Shown here piece by piece: positions 24,212 through 34,451 of a stretch of DNA of 64,000 bases (position 1 is the first letter of the stretch; each line of letters begins with the position of its first letter). The stretch is taken from NCBI RefSeq assembly GCF_030269365.1, contig NZ_BSTF01000007.1:248001-312000 (forward strand), written 5' to 3'. The notes under the pieces are model-generated. The model was not told the DNA's origin and searched no databases. It saw nothing but the letters and a program-made list of their open reading frames with translations. The translations under genes were made by a program, and so were the position numbers. Source of the stretch: Lentzea sp. NBRC 102530 (lineage in GTDB: Bacteria > Actinomycetota > Actinomycetes > Mycobacteriales > Pseudonocardiaceae).

Positions 24212-26573
24212 CGAGTCTCCTGGTGAGCTCGACCCTCGACCGCACGCCGAGCCGCGCGAAGATGTTGCGCAGGTGGTGCTCGACGGTGCGGTGGCTCAGG
24301 AACAACCGGGCGGCGACCTCGCGGTTCGTCGCGCCCTCCGCGACCAGCCTGGCGATCTGCGCCTGCTGCGGCGTGAGACCGGGGTGGTCCTTGGGTTCGG
24401 TGGAGTCACCGGCGGCGCGCAGTTCGGCTCGGGCCCGGTCGACCCAGTGATCAGCCTGGTAGGACTGGAAGATCCGCACGGCGTCGCGCAGGTGTTCGCG
24501 CGCCGCCTTGGGTTTGCGGCCGCGGCGCAGCCTGTTCCCGTACAGCAGCTCGGTCTTGGCGAGTTCCAGTGCCGTGCCGCTGGCGCGGTGCAGCCGGATC
24601 GCCTCCTCGAAGTGCTCGTCGGCGGTGCCGGGTTCGAGCAGGCCGTGGCAGCGGTGCGACAACGCCAGCCGGGCCGTGCTCCCCGTGGCACCGGCCCACT
24701 TCTCGTACGGCTGCAACGCCCGGTCCCCTGTGGACGGCCGGCCGCACGCGACCGCGGCCTCGACCACCTGGGGTGCCGCCATCACCTTGATGCCCGCGTG
24801 GCCGGGGTTGAGCCGCAACCGGTCCAGCGCGTCGGCGGGCCGGTCGCGGGCGAGGTCGACGCACGCGAACGCCCACGCGCCGAACGTGCTCGGCCGGATC
24901 AGCCCGCGCTGGGTGATGTGCTCGGTCGCGGTGTCGATGCGCTCCAACGCGGTGTCGGCGTCGCCGCGCAGTGCCGCCAGCAGCGCGAGGATCGTGAGGT
25001 GGTCGACCACGGCGTTGTGCTGTCCGATCGCCGTCGCCGCGTGCACGCCCTCCGTCGCCGCGTTCAACGCCGCCGCGTGCTGGTCCAGCAGCAACGCCGA
25101 CAACGCCCGGTAGACCAGGGCCCACGGCACCAGCGCGGTGAACCCGGTCTCCCGCGCCGCCGTGACCGCGCTCGTGGCCATCTCGTGCGACCGGGTGGCG
25201 TCACCGAGCACGTAGGCGGCCTGGCTGGCCCAGATCCGCGCCTGCGGCCCCGGCACCTGGTCGGCGAGGTCGACGACGGTCCGCAGCGCGGGCAACGCCT
25301 CGACGTGCCTGCCCTCGAACGTCGCCAGCATGCCGGTGAGGTGGTCGAGCGTGAGCCTGGTGACGGCCGGTTCGTCGGGTTCCCGCAGGTGCTGGGCGAA
25401 CTCCGCGACGGCCGTGTACCTGCGCAGATCCCCCGCGATGCTCGCCGCCTCGCCCGCGAACCCGAGCGCCGCGACGGCCATCGCCCGCCGCGACCCGGCC
25501 AGGCCTCTCGCCGCCCGGATCAGCCGGTCCGCCGCGACGTCCGGCAGGCTCTCGCCGAGGTCGATGCCGCCGACGACGAGGTCCATGAGCGCCCGGAGTT
25601 CGGGCGTGTGGGTCATCCGGGTCGCGGTGCGCAACACCGCCCTGGCCCGGTGGGGCGCGCCGTGGGCCCAGTGGTCGGCGGCGGCCTTGAGCAGGTTGTG
25701 CGCCTTGTGCTCGGGATCGGTCGTGAGACTCGCGGCCCGGTCGTGGTCACGGGCGGCGCGGGCGAAGTCCCCGCACCGCCGTGCGTGCTCGGCGTGGGCG
25801 GTGAGCGCGTCGGCGAGCTGCTCGTCGTGCGCGGTGACGGCCTGGTGCCACGTGCGGCGCGCACCGGGCGGGAGTGTCTCCGCGAGCGTCGCGTGGGCGT
25901 GCCGGAGCAGCGCCCTGGGCACGTCGGCCAGCAACGCCGACCGCACCAGCCGGCGCGTGTCGAACAACGGACCCGCCTCGGCGACGGCGGCCAGGTCGAG
26001 GGTCTCCGGGTCGATCTCCTCGTCCACCGCGGCCAGCGCCACGACGTGCCGCGCCCCAGGAGAGAGGGCGTCGAACCGGGCTCGCCAGCGCTGTCGCAGC
26101 TCACTGCTCTGCGGCAACCGCTCGGGGGCCGGCGCGATACCGCCGAGCTGCGCGGACGTGAGCGAGCCGGCCAGCTCGGTCAGCGCCAGCGGGTTGCCGC
26201 ACGCCAGGTCCGCCAGGTCGGCGGCCAGGGTCGCCGGCAGACCGGGCACGAGGTCGTGCAGCACCCGCACGCTGGTGGCGGCGTCCAACGGGTCGAGCGC
26301 GATGCCCGGCAACCCGCGCGGCGACCCTTCCGCGGCGATGACGAGCGCCGCCCGCGTCCGTTCGACGTCCCGGGCCAGCTGGAGGAGTTCGTCATCGATC
26401 TCGGCCACGTCGACGCACAGCAACGCGTCGTACGTGCCCTTCACGGCGTTGAGCAGCGCGGTCTTGCCCGCCCCCGCCTCACCGTGCAGCACAATCGCCC
26501 CGCCACGCCCAACGCGCGCACGGTCGACCAACGCGTCCACGGCGACGCGCTGCCGCTCTCGGCCACGCAGCAT
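24204..26573 (-). CDS. LuxR-family regulator with AAA ATPase (LAL/MalT-like)
   Basis: 789 residues. The N-terminus has [18 protein letters not shown] and Walker [14 protein letters not shown] (about 29-41). A long helical TPR-like middle follows, with a LuxR helix-turn-helix at the end ([20 protein letters not shown], then [20 protein letters not shown], about 732-785). LAL regulators use ATP and an inducer bound in the central region to activate transcription. ATG at 26573 is chosen: the frame continues upstream but residue 1 there precedes the conserved RGRE start, and TAAGAC lies 7 nt upstream (leaderless). It heads an operon with thioesterase and alcohol dehydrogenase, which it probably controls. 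Confidence 0.87.
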   Translation of the reverse strand: MLRGRERQRVAVDALVDRARVGRGGAIVLHGEAGAGKTALLNAVKGTYDALLCVDVAEIDDELLQLARDVERTRAALVIAAEGSPRGLPGIALDPLDAATSVRVLHDLVPGLPATLAADLADLACGNPLALTELAGSLTSAQLGGIAPAPERLPQSSELRQRWRARFDALSPGARHVVALAAVDEEIDPETLDLAAVAEAGPLFDTRRLVRSALLADVPRALLRHAHATLAETLPPGARRTWHQAVTAHDEQLADALTAHAEHARRCGDFARAARDHDRAASLTTDPEHKAHNLLKAAADHWAHGAPHRARAVLRTATRMTHTPELRALMDLVVGGIDLGESLPDVAADRLIRAARGLAGSRRAMAVAALGFAGEAASIAGDLRRYTAVAEFAQHLREPDEPAVTRLTLDHLTGMLATFEGRHVEALPALRTVVDLADQVPGPQARIWASQAAYVLGDATRSHEMATSAVTAARETGFTALVPWALVYRALSALLLDQHAAALNAATEGVHAATAIGQHNAVVDHLTILALLAALRGDADTALERIDTATEHITQRGLIRPSTFGAWAFACVDLARDRPADALDRLRLNPGHAGIKVMAAPQVVEAAVACGRPSTGDRALQPYEKWAGATGSTARLALSHRCHGLLEPGTADEHFEEAIRLHRASGTALELAKTELLYGNRLRRGRKPKAAREHLRDAVRIFQSYQADHWVDRARAELRAAGDSTEPKDHPGLTPQQAQIARLVAEGATNREVAARLFLSHRTVEHHLRNIFARLGVRSRVELTRRLDD

Positions 26574-26758
26574 CAGCCCAGTCTTATGGCGGCACCGGCT
26601 CCACCGGAAGAGGTAAGGGCCAAATTCACCTACCACCGTTAGTTTTGCGGTCGAAGCTGTTCACCGAGACCGGTGGTTGCACCGATGCGCACCCCTCGTC
26701 CGGGGTTGCAGGGTCGAGACCGTTCCCCCGTTCCCTGCCGAATGAGGTGTACAACGCC

Positions 26759-27613
26759 GTGCAACTCCGCACCCTGCTCCCCGCAGCGCTGTCCGTGGCA
26801 CTCCTGAGCGGCGGCACGTTCGCCCAGGCCGCCGAAAACCCGTACGAACGAGGCCCCGCCCCCACGAACTCGAGCATCGAGGCCTCCCGAGGCCCGTTCG
26901 CCGTCTCGGAGACCTCGGTCTCGTCCCTGGTGACCGGCTTCGGCGGCGGCACCATCTACTACCCGACCAGCACCGCGTCCGGCACGTTCGGCGCCGTCGC
27001 CGTCTCCCCCGGCTACACCGGCACCCAGTCGAGCATCTCCTGGCTGGGCCCGCGCCTCGCGTCCCAGGGCTTCGTCGTCTTCACCATCGACACCAACACG
27101 ATCTACGACCAGCCCGACAGCCGCGCCTCCCAACTGCTCGCGGCCCTCGACTACCTGACCCAGCAGAGCAGCGTCCGCAGCCGCATCGACACCTCGCGAC
27201 TGGGCGTCATGGGCCACTCGATGGGCGGCGGGGGCACCCTGCGCGCCGCCAGCCAGCGCCCGTCCCTGCAGGCCGCCATCCCGCTGACCGGCTGGCACAC
27301 CACGAAGAACTGGTCGTCGGTCCGCGTCCCGACCCTCGTGATCGGCGCCGAGAGCGACTCCATCGCCCCGGTCTCCTCGCACTCCGAGCCGTTCTACACC
27401 AGCCTGCCGTCCACTTTGGACAAGGCGTACCTGGAGCTCAACAACGCCTCGCACTTCGCCCCGAACACGTCCAACACGACGATCGCGAAGTACAGCATCT
27501 CGTGGCTCAAGCGCTTCATCGACAACGACACCCGCTACGAGCAGTTCCTCTGCCCGGCGCCGGGACGCAGCACGCTGATCGAGGAGTACCGGGACACCTG
27601 CCCGCACTCCTAG
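26759..27613 (+). CDS. secreted cutinase / polyester hydrolase (PET-hydrolase-like)
   Basis: Extracellular alpha/beta hydrolase of 284 residues (signal to about 23, ending TFAQA; mature about 261, the size of Thermobifida cutinases). Hallmarks: [25 protein letters not shown] (oxyanion Tyr86), [33 protein letters not shown] (nucleophile S154, oxyanion M155), [20 protein letters not shown] (W179), ESDSIAP (D200), ASHFAPN (H232), and a C-terminal C265-C281 disulfide. This closely follows TfCut2/LCC as I remember them, enzymes that cleave cutin and PET ester bonds. Differences from TfCut2: Gly before W179 where it has Pro, and N228 where TfCut2 has the Ca2+-site Asp204. GTG at 26759 with GAGGTG upstream. 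Confidence 0.88.
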   Translation: MQLRTLLPAALSVALLSGGTFAQAAENPYERGPAPTNSSIEASRGPFAVSETSVSSLVTGFGGGTIYYPTSTASGTFGAVAVSPGYTGTQSSISWLGPRLASQGFVVFTIDTNTIYDQPDSRASQLLAALDYLTQQSSVRSRIDTSRLGVMGHSMGGGGTLRAASQRPSLQAAIPLTGWHTTKNWSSVRVPTLVIGAESDSIAPVSSHSEPFYTSLPSTLDKAYLELNNASHFAPNTSNTTIAKYSISWLKRFIDNDTRYEQFLCPAPGRSTLIEEYRDTCPHS

Positions 27614-27626
27614 GTCCGCACGAGCA

Positions 27627-27666
27627 CGGGTCGCGGCGTCCACCGAGCACGGGGCGCCGCGACCCG
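27627..27666. terminator. bidirectional terminator, cutinase/GAF regulator
   Basis: CGGGTCGCGGCG (27627-27638) pairs perfectly with CGCCGCGACCCG (27655-27666), between two convergent stop codons. Confidence 0.7.
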
Positions 27667-27672
27667 ATCCGG

Positions 27673-28842
27673 CTACTCGACGACCGACATCCGCACGTCG
27701 CTCGACAATCGGTAAGGCCGCGTCTGCACCAACGCCCCGAGCAGCCGCCGCAACCGCGACACCTCCGCCCGCACCGTGACGACGTGCTCGGCGTCCCCGT
27801 ACAGCGCGTTGCTCAACGCCTCGGCGGACAGCCCCACCCGTCCGGCCCGGTGCAGCAACACCAGGATCTCCGCGTGCCGGCGCGTCACCGTCCGCCGCCA
27901 CTCCGCGTCACCGCCGGCCAGCCGGACCTGCGGAGTGCCCGTGAGGTCCAGTTCGAGGCGAACGGCCCGGTCCGCCGAGCAGGGCCGGATCACCCAGCCG
28001 CCGGCCAGCCGCTCCGGCGTGCAGGCTCCGAGGCCGGGCACCGCGAGGGGAAGCCCCGCCACCGGAGCCGCGATGCGTTCCCCGACGGCCACCCCGTGCG
28101 CCGCGGCCACCCAGCCGTGGTCGTCGACGACCAGCGAAGGCCCGGTGAGCAGAACGGCGGAACGCAGCCGTTCGAGCCGTTCCCGGTGGTAGCGCCACAG
28201 CCGCGACTCGGCCAGCATGCGCCCGGTCTCCACCAGCGCCCCGATCGCCGGGTGCAGGGTCAACGCCGGGCCGCTCACGTCGATCACCCCGAGCAACGCT
28301 CCGGTGCGCGGGTCGTGGACCGGGGTCGCCGTGCAGTACCAGGGGTGCTGGCCCTGCTCGAAGTGCTCCCCCGCCAGCAACTCCACCGGCGCGGCCTCGG
28401 CCAGCGCGGTCCCGATGGCGTTGGTGCCGACCCGGCGCTCGGTCCAGTCGGCGCCCTCGAAGAACCCCAGTGCGTCGGCTCGGCGGCGGACGGCCGGGGT
28501 GCCGGAGCGCCACAGGATGACGCCCTCGTGGTCGGTGACGACCAGCAGGAGTTGGGAGGCGTCGGCCAGCCCGCCCACGACCGAGCGCAGGTCTGGGACG
28601 ACCTCGCGCAAAGGCGATTCCTCCTGGCGACGGGCGATCTCGGTTTCGCTGAGCCAGTCGCGGGTGTTGACGCCGTCCGCCCTCAGGCCCAGGTCCAGGA
28701 CCCGGTTCCAGGAGCGGGACACCAGGGCTCGCGGGCGCAGGACGGAGCGACTGCCCGCGATGACCGCGTCGTGCATGCGCACGAGTTCGCGGGCATACGT
28801 GGGCAGGTGCTGACCGGGCGGCACTGCCCTGGGCACGCTCAC
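27673..28842 (-). CDS. GAF-domain transcriptional regulator (AcoR-like, no AAA domain)
   Basis: 389 residues. A GAF domain spans about 75-240 (LLLVVTDHEGVILWRSG, RVGTNAIGTALAEAAPVELLAGEHF, YCTATPVHDPRTGALLGVIDV), the pattern of AcoR-type regulators of alcohol, ketone and aldehyde oxidation. The sigma-54 AAA module of AcoR is absent. Instead the C-terminus (RRHAEILVLLHRAGRVGLSA, then VRAEVSRLRRLLG) looks like a winged helix. GTG at 28842 removes an unlikely basic upstream extension. It is divergent from a flavin monooxygenase gene, which it probably activates in response to substrate (inference). Confidence 0.75.
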   Translation of the reverse strand: MSVPRAVPPGQHLPTYARELVRMHDAVIAGSRSVLRPRALVSRSWNRVLDLGLRADGVNTRDWLSETEIARRQEESPLREVVPDLRSVVGGLADASQLLLVVTDHEGVILWRSGTPAVRRRADALGFFEGADWTERRVGTNAIGTALAEAAPVELLAGEHFEQGQHPWYCTATPVHDPRTGALLGVIDVSGPALTLHPAIGALVETGRMLAESRLWRYHRERLERLRSAVLLTGPSLVVDDHGWVAAAHGVAVGERIAAPVAGLPLAVPGLGACTPERLAGGWVIRPCSADRAVRLELDLTGTPQVRLAGGDAEWRRTVTRRHAEILVLLHRAGRVGLSAEALSNALYGDAEHVVTVRAEVSRLRRLLGALVQTRPYRLSSDVRMSVVE

Positions 28843-28939
28843 CGGTCGAGCATGACCCAGGCGTGCAATCCGGTGCAACGGTTTCGCCGAGGCGCGGCGA
28901 GGAGGTGAATCGGGGCAGGACGAGCGATGAGGAGCGGCG

Positions 28940-30736
28940 ATGACGCAGACCGTGGAACGCACGGCGCAGGCCCGCGTGGATGCCTGGCTCGAACAGTTCG
29001 AGGCCGCACTGAAAGCGAGGGACGTCGACGCCGCCGCAGGCCTGTTCGCGACCGACAGCTACTGGCGTGATCTGGTCGCCTTCACCTGGAACATCAAGAC
29101 CGTCGAGGGCCGCGAGGGCGTCGCGGACCTCCTCAGCGCGTGCCTCGACGGCACCGACCCGGCGCGGTTCCGCACCACCGAGACGCCGACGGAGGCGGAC
29201 GGCGTCGTCGAGGCGTGGCTCGAGTTCGAGACGGCGGCCGGGCGGTGTCGCGGGCACCTGCGGCTCAACGACGAGGGCGCGTGGACGTTGCTGACGAGCC
29301 TCTACGAGTTGAAGGGGTTCGAGGAGCGCAAGAAGGACACGCGGCCCAAGGGCGTGCGGCACGGGGTGATCGAGGACCGCCTCTCCTGGGCCGAGGAACG
29401 CGAGCGCGAGCAGGCCGAACTCGGGTACGAGCGGCAGCCGTACGTCGTGGTGATCGGCGGCGGGCAGGGCGGCATCGCGCTGGGTGCACGGCTGCGGCAG
29501 CTCGGGGTGCCCGCGCTGGTGCTGGAGCGCAACGACCGGGCCGGCGACTCGTGGCGCAAGCGGTACAAGAGCCTCTGCCTGCACGACCCCGTCTGGTACG
29601 ACCACCTGCCGTACCTCCCGTTCCCCGACAACTGGCCGGTGTTCGCGCCCAAGGACAAGATCGCGGACTGGCTGGAGATGTACACCCGCGTGATGGAGGT
29701 GCCGTACTGGACCCGCAGCGAGGTCAAGGAGGCCTCCTACGACGGTACGCAGTGGACGGTACGAGTCGTTCGCGACGGTGAAGAGATCACGCTGAGCCCC
29801 AAGCAACTCGTGTTCGCGACGGGCATGTCCGGCAAGGCGAACATCCCCGCGTTCCCCGGCGCGGACGTCTTCGAGGGCGACCAGCACCACTCGTCACAGC
29901 ACCCCGGACCCGAGAAGTACGCCGGGCGCAAGGCCGTCGTCATCGGCTCGAACAACTCCGCTCACGACATCTGCGCGGCCCTGTGGGAACACGGCGCGGA
30001 CGTCACGATGGTGCAGCGCTCGTCGACGCACATCGTGCGCTCGGACTCGTTGATGGACATCGCCCTGGGCGACCTCTACTCCGAACGGGCCGTGGCCGCC
30101 GGCGTCACGACCGACCGCGCCGACACGATCTTCGCCTCCCTGCCCTACCGGATCCTGCCGCAGTTCCAGATCCCGGTGTACCAGCAGATCAAGGAACGCG
30201 ACGCGGACTTCTACGCACGCCTGGAGAAGGCGGGCTTCGACCTCGACTGGGGCGACGACGACTCGGGGCTGTTCCTCAAGTACCTGCGCCGCGGCTCCGG
30301 CTACTACATCGACGTGGGCGCCTCGGAACTCGTGGCCGACGGCAAGATCAAGCTCGTCCGCGGCCAGGTCGACCGGCTCACGAAGAACGCCGTGGTGCTC
30401 GCCGACGGCACCGAACTGGAGGCGGACCTCGTCGTCTACGCCACCGGCTACGGCTCGATGAACGGCTGGGTCGCCGACCTCGCGGGCCAGGAGATGGCCG
30501 ACCGCGTCGGCAAGTGCTGGGGCCTCGGCTCCGGTACCACCAAGGACCCCGGCCCGTGGGAGGGCGAGCAGCGCAACATGTGGAAGCCGACCCAGCAGCC
30601 CGGCCTGTGGTTCCACGGCGGCAACCTGCACCAGTCGCGCTACTACTCGCTCTTCCTGGCGCTGCAGCTGAAAGCACGCTTCGAGGGCCTCCCGACGCCG
30701 GTCTACGGCCTGCAGGAGGTGCACCACCTCAGCTAG
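28940..30736 (+). CDS. flavin-containing monooxygenase with N-terminal SnoaL-like domain
   Basis: 598 residues in two parts. Residues 1-130 form an NTF2/SnoaL-like domain (LEQFEAALKARDVDAAAGLFATDSYWRDLVAF). Residues 165-595 form an FAD monooxygenase with FAD site VVIGGGQGGIALGARL (about 172) and a second NADPH-type Rossmann motif VIGSNNSAHDICAALW (about 334). The region between holds an FMO/Baeyer-Villiger-like segment (FATGMSGKANIPAFPGADVFEGDQHHS). Substrate unknown. The fused NTF2 domain may shape substrate entry or association. ATG at 28940 with GAGGAG upstream. The divergent GAF regulator suggests induction by a ketone or alcohol. Confidence 0.87.
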   Translation: MTQTVERTAQARVDAWLEQFEAALKARDVDAAAGLFATDSYWRDLVAFTWNIKTVEGREGVADLLSACLDGTDPARFRTTETPTEADGVVEAWLEFETAAGRCRGHLRLNDEGAWTLLTSLYELKGFEERKKDTRPKGVRHGVIEDRLSWAEEREREQAELGYERQPYVVVIGGGQGGIALGARLRQLGVPALVLERNDRAGDSWRKRYKSLCLHDPVWYDHLPYLPFPDNWPVFAPKDKIADWLEMYTRVMEVPYWTRSEVKEASYDGTQWTVRVVRDGEEITLSPKQLVFATGMSGKANIPAFPGADVFEGDQHHSSQHPGPEKYAGRKAVVIGSNNSAHDICAALWEHGADVTMVQRSSTHIVRSDSLMDIALGDLYSERAVAAGVTTDRADTIFASLPYRILPQFQIPVYQQIKERDADFYARLEKAGFDLDWGDDDSGLFLKYLRRGSGYYIDVGASELVADGKIKLVRGQVDRLTKNAVVLADGTELEADLVVYATGYGSMNGWVADLAGQEMADRVGKCWGLGSGTTKDPGPWEGEQRNMWKPTQQPGLWFHGGNLHQSRYYSLFLALQLKARFEGLPTPVYGLQEVHHLS

Positions 30737-30747
30737 AGCTCGCAGAT

Positions 30748-30781
30748 CCGGGGTGCCCCGCCCCCGAGCGGGGCACCCCGG
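30748..30781. terminator. bidirectional terminator, monooxygenase/subtilase
   Basis: CCGGGGTGCCCCG (30748-30760) pairs perfectly with CGGGGCACCCCGG (30769-30781) between convergent genes. Confidence 0.75.
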
Positions 30782-30784
30782 TTC

Positions 30785-33700
30785 CTACCTGACCGCGTAG
30801 GCCTTGGTGATCGTCTCCGTCACCGAGTTGCCCAGCAGGTCGACCGCCTTGGCCCGCAACGACGCGAAGCCCGCCGGTCCGGCCGGGATCTCCAGCCTGC
30901 CGCCGCCGGAGACCTTGACCCGCTGCCACGAAGCGCCGTCGTCGAACGACACCTCGACCTCGATCGACCGCGCCCTGGCCGGAGCGACGCCGGGCTGGTG
31001 CGCGACGGACACCGTGCCACGCACCGGACCATGCGCGGTGTTGTGGTCGTCGAGTTCCAGCGCGTACCGGATGTCGAGCAACGGCAACGCCGCCCGTTCG
31101 TCGGTGCCGGACCGCGTGTGGAACCTCCACTCCGACCGCACCTTCGGTGACAGCGCGGGTGACATGTTGCCCGTCGGCCGCGAAGCCTCCGCGGTGAGCG
31201 TCATCCAGCCGGGTCCGGCGGGCACGTCGTACGAGCCGAGCGCCGGACGGTCACCGCGCGCGATCTCCTTGCCGTCCTTGGACAACACGGTCGTGCCGGT
31301 GTTCGAGGGGTTGTACGAGCTCATCGTGCCGGGGTCGCTGTCGGCGAACATGGGCACCATCAACGAGATCCGGTCGCCCTTGCGGTACGCCCACGGGATC
31401 GGCTTGCCGTCGTCGCGCGAGACCGGCTGCGTGGTGAGCTCCGGCCCGAACGGCGCCGCGAACACCCGCGACGTCCGCTTCTCGCCCGCCCGCAACGGCT
31501 CCGGCGACGTGATCTCGATGTAGCCGAGATCCCCGTTGTCCAGGAACGATCCCGAGTCGAACAGCGTCACGCCCGCACCGGGGCTGACGTAGTCGGTGCG
31601 GCGCTGCGGCCATTTCGACTCCACGTCGGCACCGGCGCGCATACCGCCGAGCGTCCACGAAGCGCTGCCGAACCGGTAGGTGCCGGCCGGCATCGTGTCG
31701 ACGAGCCTGCGTTCGAACCGGCCGAGGCGTGCCTTCGAGTACCGGAAGGCGTGCCCGCCGGGCAGGCCCTCGACCTCCTCCGCGAGGAAGTACGCGACCG
31801 GGCTGTTGGGACGCACCGACATCGTGGCTTCGACACTCCGCTGCGCCATCAGCTCCTGGATCCTGCGCAACTCGGCCGAGTTGAAGACGAGGCCCAGTGG
31901 CAGCACGGGTTCCACGCCGGAACCGTCCGGGCGCGTGGAGGTGAAGTGCGACAGCACGGCCAGCGCGCCACGTGCCTCGAGCAGTTCGATGCCCGCGGCC
32001 ACCTGCCCGTCCGGTGGGAACGCCGGGTCGTCCCAGTTCTTCGGCGCGATCACGGCGATGGCACCGGAGACGTCACCGGCCGCGTCGATCGAGGCTTTGT
32101 CCGCCTCGCCGACCCCCACCAGCCTGCCCGTGTACGTGCCGGAGAAGTCGCGCGCCCACGGGAAGTACGTCTCGCCGATCTCGAACCCGCCGGTGCCGGC
32201 GACGGTCGTCAACGCCCACGGGTGGTTGAAGTAGCTCAGGTTCGTGAGCGACAGGCCGCGCATCGCCGGTGCGGCGACGCTGTGGAGCCGGGCGCCTTCC
32301 CTCGGCACGCCGCCGCCGCGCACGATGGCCGCCGCCTCCATAGGTCCCGCCTCGTCGGGGTCCGAGACGAGGCCGAACCCGCCGCCGAGCTGCGCCCGCG
32401 CGTCGGGGTCGTCCACGCCGACGGTGACGGGCTTGCCCGACTTCGTGTCCACCTCGACGGTCGTGTCGTTCACGACGTCCGCGCGCTGCACGAACATCGT
32501 GTCACCGCCCACCAGGTCACCGATGTAGCCGAGCACCCGGTACTGACCGCGCGGCACGGTGAGGCTCACCTCCTCCGTGTCGGTGAACGCCTGGTAGCCC
32601 TGTCCCGTGCGCTCGTCCTGCACGATCACCAGCGTCTGGAACGGCGTGCCCGACCTCGTCGGCACCTTGACCGTCAGCGTCCGGCGCTCGGCGTTGAACT
32701 GCCCTGTCACCGGCGTCGTCAGCACCACGTCACCGGCCCGCGCGAGGAACGCTCCGCTGACCTCGCCCGGCGGCCGGTCACCGGGACGCGCGACCAGCTC
32801 GACCGTCGTCGACCCGCCCGCGGGGACGGTGACCGACTCGGCCACGGTGAAGAGCGCGTTGTGATTGGTGTCGAGCTCCAGTGCCAACGTGACCGGTGTG
32901 GTGCCGGAGTTGACGTACTTGAGGGTCCGCCTGGTCTCGGCGGACCCGTAGGTCGCACCGAACCCGGCCAGGCCTTCGACCCGCACCCGCTGCGCTACGG
33001 CCCTGGCGACGTCGAGCCTGCCCGCGCCCTGCGCGAGCGTGGAGATGCCCGGCAGCCGTTTCGACGACCCGACCAGCGCGTTCTTGATCTGGTCGCCGGT
33101 CCAGTCCGGGTGCTGCTGCGCCAGGATCGCGGCGGCACCGGCGACGTGCGGTGACGACATCGAGGTGCCGGAGACCTGCGCGTAGCTCGCGCCCACCGCG
33201 TACTCGTCCCACGTCCCGGCGGCGCGCGCGGCGACGATGTCCGTGCCCGGTGCCGCGATCTCCGGCTTCAGGCCGAAGTCACCACGGCGCGGGCCCTGAC
33301 TGGAGGTGCCGTTGAGCTGGTCCCTCTTGTCGACGTTCGCCACGGTCAGCGCGCGGTCCGCGGCGCCGGGCGAGCCGACGGACTCGCGCACCCCGTTGTT
33401 GCCCGCGGCCACGACGAACAGCGTGCCGCTCGACGCGGACAGCTCGTCCAGCGTCTGGGACATCAGGTCCTGGCCGTCGCCGATGCCACCGCCGAGGCTC
33501 ATGTTGACGACGTCGGCGCCCTGCTCCACGGCCCACCTCATACCGTTGACGACCCAGTCCTCGCGACCGCCGAACTGGCCGAGGACCTTGCCCACCAACA
33601 ACCTCGCGCCCGGAGCGACGCCCTGGTAACGGCCCTGTGAGGCGGCGCCGCTGCCGGCGATGGTGCTGGCGACATGCGTGCCGTGGCCGTCGGTGTCCTG

Positions 33701-34372
33701 CACACCCTCGCCGGTGAAGTCGGCGGAACCGTCCACAACGGACTTCAGGTCGGGATGTGCCTGGTCGTAGCCGGAGTCGAGCACGGCGACCTTCACGCCG
33801 TCACCGCGGAACCCGGCCTGCCACGCGGCGGGCGCGCCGATCTGCTTCACGCTCTCGTCGAGCGACGCGCGCACCCGGCCGTTCAGCCAGATCTTCTCGG
33901 GTGCGGCGAGACGAGCGACACCGCGATCGCGCCACCGTTGAGCGGCTTCGGCCTTCGGGACGTAGACGGCGTTGACGGCCGCGGTGGTCAGCGCACGGGC
34001 GGCGGTGCCGGTGACGATCGTCGGCACGGTCGGTTCGGTGCGGTCGTCGTAGCCCTGCTGGACGAGCCCGGTGACGTCGAACAGCCGCGGGTCGAGCCGG
34101 CCGGCCTGGAGGTCCGCGACCGCGTCCTGCGGCACGACGTGGTCATGACCGCCCAGCCGGTAGCGCCACGCGCGCAGCTGCTCTCGGCCCTTGGCCATGC
34201 GCACGTTCGCGACCTGGTCGCCCGTGACGTCGACCTGGTCACCGGTGATCAGTGTGACCGTGCCGGGTGTGCCCGCCGCCTGCGGCACAGCGGCGTCAGC
34301 CGACGCGGGCGTGGCCGCGGTGAGCGAGACGAGGAGCGCGGCGGACAGTGCCGCGCTTCGTTTTCTGTACAT
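30785..34372 (-). CDS. large secreted subtilisin-like serine protease (S8)
   Basis: 1195-residue exoprotease. Signal peptide to about 26 (ending TPASADA), a propeptide to about 175, then the S8 catalytic domain: D199 (VAVLDSGYD), H230 (DGHGTHVA), N in AAGNNG as oxyanion, and S404 (SGTSMSSPHVAG). A PA-like insertion is not obvious inside the catalytic domain. The C-terminal 700 residues carry beta-sandwich accessory domains, including a segment (GVGEADKASIDAAGDVSGAIAVIAPKNW in two parts, about 760-800) like a protease-associated domain, and a Fn3/Ig-like tail. No cell-wall anchor, so released. ATG at 34372 with GAGG four bases upstream. It shares a terminator with the convergent monooxygenase gene. 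Confidence 0.9.
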   Translation of the reverse strand: MYRKRSAALSAALLVSLTAATPASADAAVPQAAGTPGTVTLITGDQVDVTGDQVANVRMAKGREQLRAWRYRLGGHDHVVPQDAVADLQAGRLDPRLFDVTGLVQQGYDDRTEPTVPTIVTGTAARALTTAAVNAVYVPKAEAAQRWRDRGVARLAAPEKIWLNGRVRASLDESVKQIGAPAAWQAGFRGDGVKVAVLDSGYDQAHPDLKSVVDGSADFTGEGVQDTDGHGTHVASTIAGSGAASQGRYQGVAPGARLLVGKVLGQFGGREDWVVNGMRWAVEQGADVVNMSLGGGIGDGQDLMSQTLDELSASSGTLFVVAAGNNGVRESVGSPGAADRALTVANVDKRDQLNGTSSQGPRRGDFGLKPEIAAPGTDIVAARAAGTWDEYAVGASYAQVSGTSMSSPHVAGAAAILAQQHPDWTGDQIKNALVGSSKRLPGISTLAQGAGRLDVARAVAQRVRVEGLAGFGATYGSAETRRTLKYVNSGTTPVTLALELDTNHNALFTVAESVTVPAGGSTTVELVARPGDRPPGEVSGAFLARAGDVVLTTPVTGQFNAERRTLTVKVPTRSGTPFQTLVIVQDERTGQGYQAFTDTEEVSLTVPRGQYRVLGYIGDLVGGDTMFVQRADVVNDTTVEVDTKSGKPVTVGVDDPDARAQLGGGFGLVSDPDEAGPMEAAAIVRGGGVPREGARLHSVAAPAMRGLSLTNLSYFNHPWALTTVAGTGGFEIGETYFPWARDFSGTYTGRLVGVGEADKASIDAAGDVSGAIAVIAPKNWDDPAFPPDGQVAAGIELLEARGALAVLSHFTSTRPDGSGVEPVLPLGLVFNSAELRRIQELMAQRSVEATMSVRPNSPVAYFLAEEVEGLPGGHAFRYSKARLGRFERRLVDTMPAGTYRFGSASWTLGGMRAGADVESKWPQRRTDYVSPGAGVTLFDSGSFLDNGDLGYIEITSPEPLRAGEKRTSRVFAAPFGPELTTQPVSRDDGKPIPWAYRKGDRISLMVPMFADSDPGTMSSYNPSNTGTTVLSKDGKEIARGDRPALGSYDVPAGPGWMTLTAEASRPTGNMSPALSPKVRSEWRFHTRSGTDERAALPLLDIRYALELDDHNTAHGPVRGTVSVAHQPGVAPARARSIEVEVSFDDGASWQRVKVSGGGRLEIPAGPAGFASLRAKAVDLLGNSVTETITKAYAVR

Positions 34373-34451
34373 GGGCCTCGAAACTAGGGCGCCCGAATCG
34401 TCCTGTCCGCGATCTTCATGACCTCTTCACAACAACCGGGAAATTCACGGA

